NCBI GenBank assembly: GCA_009937525.1
Contig: JAACFE010000014.1
Location: 1 to 37,734, forward strand
Length of the DNA: 37,734 nt
Origin: Gammaproteobacteria bacterium
Lineage (GTDB): Bacteria; Pseudomonadota; Gammaproteobacteria; Steroidobacterales; Woeseiaceae
Direction of reading: 5' to 3'
Position 1 is the stretch's first letter, and the number at the start of each line of letters is the position of its first letter. A model generated the notes under the pieces. The model saw only the letters and a list, made by a program, of their open reading frames with translations, did not search any database and was not told the DNA's origin. Positions 8,991-16,034 of this stretch are shown here, piece by piece. The position numbers were made by a program, and so were the translations under genes.

Positions 8991-9014
8991 GAAAGTCTGT
9001 CCGCGCGCCCGGCA

Positions 9015-9518
9015 TCACCTCAATCGGCCCGCACGTATAAACGCCTGGCGGTAGTAGTCCTCATCGAGTGATTCCACCGACACCGACCTGCCGGACGACG
9101 GGGCATGGACGAAGCGCTCGTCACCGACATAGATGCCGACGTGCGACATCTTGCCGTCGAACCGGAAGAACAGCAGATCACCGGCCTGCAGCTCGTCATA
9201 AGCAACCGCCTCGGCAGTGCTCCACAACTGGCCGGTCGTTCTCGGCACTGTCTTGCCGGCATTACGGAAGGAATAGTGCACGAGCCCGCTGCAGTCAAAG
9301 CCCGTTGGCGACGCGCCCCCGTAGCGATAGGCCGCGCCGACCTGCTTCAGGGCGATGGCCGCGGCCCGCTCACCAACGGTTGCAGGCGCCCGTGTTGCAG
9401 CCGATACTTCGGCCGGCTGCGTCTGCACCGATCCCGGACCGGCGCAGCCGGCCATGCACAGTGCGCCGAGGACAGCTAATGCCGTGCGGCGAATGCGAAA
9501 ATCCGGGTGGGCTATCAT
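9015..9518 (-). CDS. NlpC/P60 family lipoprotein peptidase
   Basis: About 167 residues. The signal peptide ends in lipobox MAGC (Cys25). The NlpC/P60 domain fills the rest: Cys76 in FDCSGLVHYSF, His126 in KMSHVGIYVG and His138 in FVHAPSSG form the catalytic site. The family cuts gamma-D-glutamyl-meso-diaminopimelate bonds in peptidoglycan, and the lipid anchor points to outer-membrane or periplasmic work in cell-wall remodelling, as for E. coli Spr/MepS (188 residues). The ATG at 9518 gives a compact signal; the frame extends to a TTG at 9548. The promoter region is shared with the divergent metallopeptidase-like lipoprotein gene. Confidence 0.9.
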   Translation of the reverse strand: MIAHPDFRIRRTALAVLGALCMAGCAGPGSVQTQPAEVSAATRAPATVGERAAAIALKQVGAAYRYGGASPTGFDCSGLVHYSFRNAGKTVPRTTGQLWSTAEAVAYDELQAGDLLFFRFDGKMSHVGIYVGDERFVHAPSSGRSVSVESLDEDYYRQAFIRAGRLR

Positions 9519-9575
9519 AGTCACGACTCGATACGGCGACACGACCAAGGATACGCCGGGGAGCCCCGTAACCGT

Positions 9576-10898
9576 ATGAACTGTTTCTCAGGCTGCCATC
9601 ATCGGTGCGCGCGCGTTGCGCTGCCGACCGCTGCTCTGCTGCGCCGGCTGGTGTTCATCCTGCTGGTTGCCCCGGTAACGGCCTGCGGCGGATCGGGTTC
9701 CGATAACGCGGAGAACGCTGCTCCGCATGATTACGAACTTACATACCGCGTCGACCCTGACCCGTCGGAGTCGGAAGTGGCGGTGGAACTCGAGCTGCGG
9801 CAACCCCGGACACTCCTGCTGGAAGTGCGATTCCGCGCCCCGGGGGGGCGGTTCAGTGACTTCGCGGGCGATGGTGAAATCCAACGGGAGGGCGAGATAC
9901 TGAGCTGGCTGCCGCCGGAACAGGGCGGCAAGCTACGCTGGACGGTCAGCGTGCCGCACCGGCGCAACGGCAAGGGTTACGACGCCTGGCTGGGTGAGGA
10001 TTGGGGGCTGTTTCGCGCCGAGGACATCATCCCCTCCGCCGCCACCCGCACGATGAAAGGCGCCCGCAGTGTTACCCGCCTTGCATTCGACTTGCCTGAC
10101 GACTGGTCGGTGGTCACCGAGTACCCGGAAGAGCGCGGCATGTTCGACGTGCGTCGCGTGAAACGGCGATTCAAGCAGCCGAAAGGCTGGGTCGTAATGG
10201 GCGACCTCGGTGTTCGCAGGGACACCATCGCAGGGATCAATGTCACCGTCGCGGCCCCGGTCGACAACCGGGTCCGCCGGCTCGATATCCTGGCGCTACT
10301 GAACTGGACCTTGCCCGAACTCGCGCGAATTGTTGCGGACCTGCCACCGCGAATAACGATAGTCAGCGCGGGCAAACCCATGTGGCGTGGCGGCCTGTCC
10401 GCCCCTGCGTCACTTTACATCCATGCCGAGCGGCCTTTGCTGAGCGAGAACGGCACCAGCACGCTGCTCCACGAGATCATGCACATCGCGCTCGACTTCG
10501 AAACGGAACACGAGCACGACTGGATCGTCGAAGGACTCGCCGAGTACTACAGCCTGGAACTGCTTCGCCGCAGCGGCACCATCTCACGGCCGCGATACGA
10601 TCGGGCCCGGAGGGCCCAGCAAAAATGGGCGCGCGCATCGGATACGTTGTGTGGGGGCGCATCTTCCGGTGCGACAACGGCCAAGGCGGTCAGCGTATTT
10701 CTGGAACTGGACAGGGAGCTGCGCCGCAAAACAGAGGGCAACAAGGACCTCGACGACCTCGTCGGCGCAATCGTGGCGGAACACGGCAAGCTCGACATCG
10801 ATGTGCTGGACCGGCTCGTTGGCGACATCATCGGCGAGAACCCGGACGCACTGCACATCGACAAGCTGCCGGGTTGCCGTAAGATGGCTCAACGCTAG
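9576..10898 (+). CDS. Lipoprotein with gluzincin (M61/M1-like) metallopeptidase motif
   Basis: About 440 residues. The N-terminus has a signal peptide (LLRRLVFILLVAPVTAC) with lipobox Cys37. A beta-sandwich region (about 50-210) precedes a catalytic segment HEIMH (299-303) and WIVEGLAEYYS, whose Glu319 would be the third zinc ligand, as in gluzincins. Its overall order, beta domain then HExxH-x15-E, resembles M61 glycyl aminopeptidases without the PDZ domain. It should act in the periplasm on peptides. The ATG at 9576 was chosen over the 9507 frame opening, which overlaps the divergent gene. The AAA+ ATPase follows 19 bases downstream. Confidence 0.82.
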   Translation: MNCFSGCHHRCARVALPTAALLRRLVFILLVAPVTACGGSGSDNAENAAPHDYELTYRVDPDPSESEVAVELELRQPRTLLLEVRFRAPGGRFSDFAGDGEIQREGEILSWLPPEQGGKLRWTVSVPHRRNGKGYDAWLGEDWGLFRAEDIIPSAATRTMKGARSVTRLAFDLPDDWSVVTEYPEERGMFDVRRVKRRFKQPKGWVVMGDLGVRRDTIAGINVTVAAPVDNRVRRLDILALLNWTLPELARIVADLPPRITIVSAGKPMWRGGLSAPASLYIHAERPLLSENGTSTLLHEIMHIALDFETEHEHDWIVEGLAEYYSLELLRRSGTISRPRYDRARRAQQKWARASDTLCGGASSGATTAKAVSVFLELDRELRRKTEGNKDLDDLVGAIVAEHGKLDIDVLDRLVGDIIGENPDALHIDKLPGCRKMAQR

Positions 10899-10917
10899 AC
10901 TCAGACATTTTCATCGG

Positions 10918-12408
10918 ATGGACCGCCGCCAGGACCTTGAAATCATCTTGCGCTCGCGCACTCCTTTGATCGTCATGGAGACCCGTGACGAGCGAAGAGT
11001 GCTCCGGATGTTGCAGGCGATCGGCATGCAGTCATCGACTGCCGAGTACATGCCTCTTTTCCGCTGGACCATCACCGATGGCTTGCAGCGGCTCGACATC
11101 GAGCTCGAACCGCAACTGATGAACTCGGAACCGGCGGATGTGCTCAAGCATGTCCGCGCGGTTTCCAAACCCGGCATCTACGCCCTGCTCGACTTTCATC
11201 CGTTTCTCGATGACCCGGTGCACATTCGCCTCATAAAAGACATCTGCATTCACTATCGCGACGTCCCGCGGCAGCTGATACTGATAAGTCACCAGATCGA
11301 ACTACCGAGAGAACTCGAAGCGTTCAGCGCCCGGGTCGACATGGCGCTTCCCGGTGAAAAGGAACGCAAGGCGATCATCGGGACAGTAGCTAGGGAGTAC
11401 TCGGCCGAGAATGCCGGTGCCCAGGTGCAGGTGGATCCGAAGGCGTACGAACTGCTCGTACGGAATCTCGCCGGCCTCACTTACGCCGACACGGAACGAC
11501 TCGCTCGTAACGCGATCCAGGTCGATGGCGCAATAACGCGCAGCGACCTGCCCGGTGTCATGCAGGCCAAGTACGAATTGCTCAATCACGGTGGAGCCCT
11601 GCATTTCGAATACGACACGGCACGCTTCAGCGACGTCGGAGGTCTCAGTCGGTTGAAGACCTGGCTAAGCCAGCGCAGAGCCGCTTTTCGTGGCGAGAAT
11701 GACGCCTCGCACCTGGACCCGCCGAAGGGCGTCTTGCTGACCGGAGTCCAGGGTTGCGGCAAGAGCCTCGCCGCAAAATCGACCGCAGGCATTTTCGGCG
11801 TTCCGTTGCTGAGGCTCGATTTTGCCAACCTCTATGACAAGTACCACGGAGAAACGGAACGCAAGTTGCGCGAGTCCCTCAAGACCGCTGACGTGATGTC
11901 GCCGTGTGTGCTCTGGATAGACGAGATCGAGAAAGGCATCGCCGGCCGCGGCGGCGAGACCGGCACGACTCAAAGGGTACTCGGAACCTTTCTGACGTGG
12001 ATGGCAGAGCGGCAATCGTCCGTGTTCGTGGTCGCGACGGCCAATGAAATCACCGGACTGCCGCCAGAACTGGTTCGCAAAGGCCGCTTCGACGAGATCT
12101 TCTTCGTCGACCTGCCTGATGCCGGCGTCCGTGCCACGATACTCGCCATTCATTTGACCAGTCGCGGCCAGCGTCTCGGCGACTTCGATGTCGAGTCACT
12201 CGCCGACGCGATGGAAGGATTTTCCGGCGCCGAGATCGAACAGGCTGTTGTGTCGGCGCTTTACGCAGCGCATGCTATGAACCAACCACTGGCATCCACA
12301 CACATTCAGCGCGAAATCGAACAGACGAAGCCGCTGTCGACCGTGATGCATGAACGCATCAGCGCGCTGCGTGCATGGGCGGACGGCCGCACAGTACCCT
12401 GCGACTAG
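10918..12408 (+). CDS. Ycf46-like AAA+ ATPase
   Basis: About 496 residues. Two parts are visible: an N-terminal domain (1-205) that looks like a degenerate AAA module without a P-loop, and an active C-terminal AAA+ domain. The latter has Walker A GVQGCGKS (276-283), Walker B VLWIDEIE (331-338), sensor 1 [15 protein letters not shown] and the arginine-bearing [15 protein letters not shown]. This is the signature of Ycf46-type proteins of cyanobacteria, plastids and many Proteobacteria; their role is poorly known (a link to CO2/photosynthesis in cyanobacteria has been suggested). The ATG at 10918 was chosen because the longer frame to 10651 overlaps the upstream gene. An FHA/coiled-coil gene follows. 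Confidence 0.88.
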   Translation: MDRRQDLEIILRSRTPLIVMETRDERRVLRMLQAIGMQSSTAEYMPLFRWTITDGLQRLDIELEPQLMNSEPADVLKHVRAVSKPGIYALLDFHPFLDDPVHIRLIKDICIHYRDVPRQLILISHQIELPRELEAFSARVDMALPGEKERKAIIGTVAREYSAENAGAQVQVDPKAYELLVRNLAGLTYADTERLARNAIQVDGAITRSDLPGVMQAKYELLNHGGALHFEYDTARFSDVGGLSRLKTWLSQRRAAFRGENDASHLDPPKGVLLTGVQGCGKSLAAKSTAGIFGVPLLRLDFANLYDKYHGETERKLRESLKTADVMSPCVLWIDEIEKGIAGRGGETGTTQRVLGTFLTWMAERQSSVFVVATANEITGLPPELVRKGRFDEIFFVDLPDAGVRATILAIHLTSRGQRLGDFDVESLADAMEGFSGAEIEQAVVSALYAAHAMNQPLASTHIQREIEQTKPLSTVMHERISALRAWADGRTVPCD

Positions 12409-12439
12409 CCCCTACTTTACGTAATGTCCTTGCTTCGGC

Positions 12440-12468
12440 TTGCGCCGGCACCCGTATCCTCGTGATAA
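12440..12468 (+). promoter_or_regulatory. Candidate sigma-70 promoter of the FHA gene
   Basis: TTGCGC (12440-12445), 17 bases, then TGATAA (12463-12468). Transcription would start near 12475, only a few bases before the ATG at 12478, giving an almost leaderless message. The match is moderate, and the ATG has only GGGG two bases upstream, so the leaderless reading is plausible but unproven. Confidence 0.4.
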
Positions 12469-12477
12469 TAACGGGGT

Positions 12478-13611
12478 ATGGCTAATGACAATAACAAACT
12501 AAAAGAATTAGTCCCTGACGACAAGGATCGGACCGCAGACCTCGAACTGCCGATCCTGCGTGAGTCGGATGCAATTGACGACGCCGAGCCGGCCACCGAA
12601 CTCGACTTCGATGCCATGCAGTTCGATCCGTACGTTGCGCCTATTCGCAACCGCGACGCCGTCATACAGGATCTCAAAGCTGACCTGCGCATCAAGACGG
12701 AAACCATCGATCGCTTGCAGTTCGATGTCGAGCGCCTGCGCTCGAGACGCATCGGTCTCGAAACTGAGGTAAAGGCGCGTGAATCGCAGACTCGCAAACT
12801 TGCCAAGGCAATCGAGGAAGCCAACAAGCAGATCGACACTCTGACGTCTGCGCTTCGCGAAGCGAAGAAGTCTTACGACGAAGTCACTGGCAAGCTTGCG
12901 TCTACCCGCACGAAGCATCAGGAGGAACTGCGTATCCTGCGCTTCGAACTCACCGAGGCTGCGGAAACCGCCGCCCAGCAGGAGCTGATCAACGAGCAGC
13001 TCGCCTCGGACCTCGTCGACACGCGTAGCTTCAAGGGAGAACTGGAGCGCATGCTGACCTCGAGCGAGGAACAGAGTCAGTTGCACATCAGCCACCTCGA
13101 AGCCGAACTCGAGCAGCTGAGAAAGGTCAATTCGGACTACGAACTCGAGCTCGCAACCAAGAACGAAGCGATCGCGAACCTGCTCGAGCAGATTTCCGGC
13201 AAGGTCAGGCAGGACGAGTCGATTCGGGAGCTCGAAGCGGCCATCGAAGAACTCGACGAACATATGTCTGAGCGCCTGCAGGCGCCGCCTGTGTTGGACA
13301 AGGACCGAATGAGCCGGGTTCTGATCGGCAAGATCGATGACCAGGAACTCCGCTTCCCGTTGTTCAAGAATCGATTGACGATCGGGCGCACGCAGCACAA
13401 CGATATCCAGCTCCAGGCGCCGCACATCAGCCGCCGTCATGCGGTCCTGATGACAGAAGGCGACGTGACTCGGGTCATCGACTGGGGCAGCAAGAACGGC
13501 GTTTATGTCAACTCCAACCGCGTTACCGAACATTTTCTTGCGAGCGGCGACGTCGTAAGGATCGGCGACGCAAAATTCCGCTATGAGGAACGGCCGAAAC
13601 GCGACTCCTGA
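12478..13611 (+). CDS. Coiled-coil protein with C-terminal FHA domain
   Basis: Protein of 377 residues. After an acidic N-terminal stretch (1-50), residues about 60-265 form a long coiled coil rich in Glu, Lys, Leu and Arg. The C-terminus (about 282-372) is an FHA domain with LTIGRTQHNDI, HISRRHAVL and the conserved Asn-Gly in WGSKNGVYVNSNRV. FHA domains bind phosphothreonine peptides, so this protein probably reads the output of a Ser/Thr kinase; none lies within this cluster (SrkA is 6 kb away). No membrane segment is seen. The upstream AAA+ gene ends 69 bases before it. Confidence 0.9.
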   Translation: MANDNNKLKELVPDDKDRTADLELPILRESDAIDDAEPATELDFDAMQFDPYVAPIRNRDAVIQDLKADLRIKTETIDRLQFDVERLRSRRIGLETEVKARESQTRKLAKAIEEANKQIDTLTSALREAKKSYDEVTGKLASTRTKHQEELRILRFELTEAAETAAQQELINEQLASDLVDTRSFKGELERMLTSSEEQSQLHISHLEAELEQLRKVNSDYELELATKNEAIANLLEQISGKVRQDESIRELEAAIEELDEHMSERLQAPPVLDKDRMSRVLIGKIDDQELRFPLFKNRLTIGRTQHNDIQLQAPHISRRHAVLMTEGDVTRVIDWGSKNGVYVNSNRVTEHFLASGDVVRIGDAKFRYEERPKRDS

Positions 13612-13716
13612 TCGGCCTTAACGTTTCTCTCGAAACAATTTGTGAGCGCAATCACGGACACCCGTGGCACTAATGCGTATGCTCCTGTTCGGATCCAGGG
13701 AATGGGAATCGCATCA

Positions 13717-14022
13717 ATGTTGAGCAATGCGGGTACGAAATCGGCAAGCCTGTCCGATACCCAGGAGGTCACCCGCGCTGCCGGTTCCGTCGTATCCCGG
13801 AAGATCTGGTTGCCCAAAGGGCTGTATGACGCCCTTCCCTATTTTTACCTCGCCGCCGGAGTGGCGGCATTCCTGGCAACCCTCTACATCAGCACCTGGC
13901 TGTGGCTACTCCCGCACTATCTCCTGTTCTCGGCCGCCTGCCTGCATCTCGGCATACTGATACTGCGTCGCCGCAAGCGTACTCGGCAGCTGCCGGACAT
14001 TGCGGAATCCGACGCCACCTGA
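13717..14022 (+). CDS. Small inner-membrane protein, two predicted TM segments
   Basis: About 101 residues. The protein has a polar N-terminus and two hydrophobic helices in LPYFYLAAGVAAFLATLYI and WLWLLPHYLLFSAACLHLG, followed by a basic tail (ILRRRKRTRQLP). ATG at 13717 is preceded by GGGA nine bases away; the same frame is open to a GTG at 13642 that would add 25 residues without a visible ribosome-binding site. It follows the FHA gene on the same strand. No family recognised. Confidence 0.65.
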   Translation: MLSNAGTKSASLSDTQEVTRAAGSVVSRKIWLPKGLYDALPYFYLAAGVAAFLATLYISTWLWLLPHYLLFSAACLHLGILILRRRKRTRQLPDIAESDAT

Positions 14023-14082
14023 TCGCCCCCCCGGTTCTGCTCAACCGGAAACCCCGAAACCAGGGTTGACCTGCCCCGGACA

Positions 14083-14427
14083 GTGGGCAAGGATACGCCC
14101 GTATCAAAGCCGGATGTCCCCGTGACCGATCGCCGCAATTCCCTCCGCAAAATCATCATCAAGGAGACAGCCCTGCTGTTGGGATTCCTGTTCCTCGGGC
14201 TGGTGCTCTTGCCCGTCGCCATCTACCTGGTCGGACAGGCGATCTTCGGTGATTATGGCGGCGGCACTTACGGCCATTTCTATTCCGAGATGAGTGGTCG
14301 AATCCGCGCCGGCGATGCTGCAGCCTGGTTCCTCGTACTGTCACCCTACCTCGGTTGGCAGACACTGCGCCTGATAGGACTGGGGTGGCGTCTCGCGGGC
14401 CGACGGCCGCTGTCGCGAAGCCATTAG
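14083..14427 (+). CDS. Small inner-membrane protein
   Basis: About 114 residues from GTG at 14083; a GTG at 14122 is an equally possible start. The main hydrophobic helix is ETALLLGFLFLGLVLLPVAI, followed by YLVGQAIFG; a second weaker one is AAWFLVLSPYLGWQTLRLI. The C-terminus is basic (WRLAGRRPLSRSH). It lies 60 bases after the previous membrane protein gene and is probably co-transcribed. No family recognised. Confidence 0.6.
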   Translation: MGKDTPVSKPDVPVTDRRNSLRKIIIKETALLLGFLFLGLVLLPVAIYLVGQAIFGDYGGGTYGHFYSEMSGRIRAGDAAAWFLVLSPYLGWQTLRLIGLGWRLAGRRPLSRSH

Positions 14428-14441
14428 TGCGCATCTCTTCG

Positions 14442-14463
14442 AAATGTGAGCCAAATCACATTT
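14442..14463 (+). promoter_or_regulatory. CRP/Vfr-type binding site, perfect consensus
   Basis: AAATGTGAGCCAAATCACATTT contains TGTGA (14445-14449), a 6-base spacer and TCACA (14456-14460), with AAA/TTT flanks: a full match to the CRP consensus. The centre lies between 14452 and 14453. A TAATAA at 14482-14487 would be a -10 box giving +1 at 14494, which places the site at exactly -41.5, the class II activation geometry. The gene most likely controlled is the one starting at 14602. Confidence 0.8.
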
Positions 14464-14481
14464 TGCTTGAAGAATTTCCGC

Positions 14482-14487
14482 TAATAA
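14482..14487 (+). promoter_or_regulatory. Candidate -10 box of a CRP-dependent promoter
   Basis: TAATAA in an AT-rich patch of an otherwise GC-rich region, at the right distance downstream of the CRP site for class II activation. No good -35 hexamer is present, as expected when CRP overlaps that position. The predicted transcript would have a leader of about 108 bases before the ATG at 14602. Confidence 0.5.
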
Positions 14488-14601
14488 GTCATTAATTAAG
14501 TAATTTATGTCAACAGCGCAGCCATTCGCGTCGCGCAGCACCCTATAGTGTTCAGCGGGGGCTGTGTTGGCAACTTACAATTCGGACGGTGTAACAATCT
14601 C

Positions 14602-14970
14602 ATGATCAGGCGTTTGATCAATTGGCTGAAAGGCGGCCCCGCCCCAGAACTGCGCGATTCTGCCCCGGAACGCCGCCGGGTATCCGCGCACGCCGCGCTG
14701 CATGCCAGAGCGACACCAACTCCGGCACGCGAACCGCGCCTGGATATCGGCGAACCGAAAGAAGAATTCGAAGGCCGCATAGAGAATGTCGGCCCCGGGA
14801 AGAACGTGCTGGTTCGCGAAGGCTATGGCAGCGACGACACCGGCGCCCGGGAGATGCTCAAGCTCCTGGAAGATTCGCCGCTGGACCCGAGCGAGCCTGC
14901 CGGAATCGACCCCTACAATTCGGGCGAGTTCGATCGCTCCAGGCACTGGGACACGCGCTTCCGAAACTGA
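14602..14970 (+). CDS. Small soluble protein of unknown function
   Basis: About 122 residues. The N-terminus is basic (MIRRLINWLKGGP), followed by a disordered Ala/Pro/Arg-rich part and a more ordered acidic C-terminus (EEFEGRIENVGPGKNVLVREGYG, then EDSPLDPSEPAGIDPYNSGEFDRSRHWDTRF). The frame is open to GTG 14548, but ATG 14602 begins the recognisable sequence. It lies downstream of a perfect CRP site. The DUF1232 gene follows 70 bases later on the same strand. No family recognised. Confidence 0.68.
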   Translation: MIRRLINWLKGGPAPELRDSAPERRRVSAHAALHARATPTPAREPRLDIGEPKEEFEGRIENVGPGKNVLVREGYGSDDTGAREMLKLLEDSPLDPSEPAGIDPYNSGEFDRSRHWDTRFRN

Positions 14971-15040
14971 TTCCGCGCGATACGTGTCCACCCGTTTCTC
15001 GTGATAGTCTCCGCACCGTCAGCGTGCATGGAGCGATTGA

Positions 15041-15601
15041 ATGGGGCTGCGAGTTACCTTCGAACTCGACGAGGAAGATCTCAAGCATTTCCGCCTGATC
15101 ATGCGGCAGGCCCGTACGACGGCCGCCCGTATCGCGCCCGAGGACATCGTCGCTGCCGCGGAGGACCTGCTGGCGGATATCGGACCGGATGGAACGCCTG
15201 CGTTCGTTGCCGAGCGGCTGCAGAAACTTCGACTGCTCATCGACATGCTTTCGGACATCGAATGGCGCCTGCCGCAGCGGGACGCCGACCGTGTGCTGAA
15301 CGCACTCGCCTATTTTGCCGAGCCCGAAGACCTCATCCCGGACCACATACCCGGCCTGGGTTTCCTGGACGACGCCATCATGATCGAGCTGATTTGCCGG
15401 GAACTGAAGCACGAGATCGAGGCTTACCAGGACTTTTGTGACTTTCGGCGGCGGATTCTGCGTGACTCCGGCCGAAATGCACGTGTCAGCCGCGAAGACT
15501 GGCTGGAAAACCGCCGCAGCGAACTGCAGTCGCGCATGCGGCGCCGCAAGCGCAGGGAAGGCGGCGGCCGCTCGAGTGGCGGTATCGGCCTGCTCCGCTA
15601 G
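15041..15601 (+). CDS. DUF1232 (YkvA-like) protein
   Basis: Protein of 186 residues. Residues about 86-118 (NALAYFAEPEDLIPD, then HIPGLGFLDDAIMIELI) match the DUF1232 core, a short segment shared with YkvA. The N-terminus is an acidic helix pair (MGLRVTFELDEEDLKHFRLI), and the tail is strongly basic (RMRRRKRREGGGRSS). Function unknown; many relatives are membrane associated, but this one has no clear transmembrane helix. The ATG has GGAG seven bases upstream. It converges with a small membrane protein gene. Confidence 0.82.
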   Translation: MGLRVTFELDEEDLKHFRLIMRQARTTAARIAPEDIVAAAEDLLADIGPDGTPAFVAERLQKLRLLIDMLSDIEWRLPQRDADRVLNALAYFAEPEDLIPDHIPGLGFLDDAIMIELICRELKHEIEAYQDFCDFRRRILRDSGRNARVSREDWLENRRSELQSRMRRRKRREGGGRSSGGIGLLR

Positions 15602-15607
15602 CCCTTA

Positions 15608-15892
15608 TCACGGCCAGTAATACCAGGCGGTGCCCAGCCAACCCAGCCACATCAGGCCCAGGGCCAGGAACCGCGCCCGGTGCCCGACCAGCAGAGAATA
15701 GAAACTCGTGGCCGAAATCGCGGTCATACCGAGGAAGATCAGCATACTGGTCAGGAGCGGCCTGAATTCGTGCTGCAGGCGCGGATGCTCATCACCAAGC
15801 AGCAGGAATACGACAAGTACCATCGCCAGGCTGATAGTGATGGCCGCGCAGGACCCGAGCAGAATGCCGGTAATCATGGTCAGAGGGCGCAT
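15608..15892 (-). CDS. Small membrane protein, three predicted TM helices
   Basis: Protein of 94 residues, almost all hydrophobic: MITGILLGSCAAITISLAMV and LVVFLLLG (helix 1), PLLTSMLIFLGMTAISATSF (helix 2), FLALGLMWLGWLGTAWYYWP (helix 3). It ends 6 bases past the DUF1232 stop, converging, and its upstream region is shared with prc. No family recognised. Confidence 0.75.
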   Translation of the reverse strand: MRPLTMITGILLGSCAAITISLAMVLVVFLLLGDEHPRLQHEFRPLLTSMLIFLGMTAISATSFYSLLVGHRARFLALGLMWLGWLGTAWYYWP

Positions 15893-16034
15893 ACAGGAGT
15901 TTCCGGGGCGGACTATAAATCACCCAGAGCGAGATTTTATGCCAAATACGCCCTTGATCGAAGCGCCGCGGACATCTAGCCTAGCCCACAGAGCTGGTGT
16001 GAAACAATGTCAGCCGAATAATATGGAGATTGCC

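Noticed and set aside
10651-10917. N-terminal extension of the AAA+ ATPase
   Set aside because: It lies inside the upstream metallopeptidase-like gene in another frame and shows no similarity to the family start.
12508-13533. Antisense frame opposite the FHA gene
   Set aside because: Shadow frame; the sense strand has the FHA motifs and the coiled-coil pattern.
15708-16022. N-terminal extension of Prc
   Set aside because: It overlaps a small membrane protein gene on the other strand and lacks a signal peptide; the signal starts at 16035.
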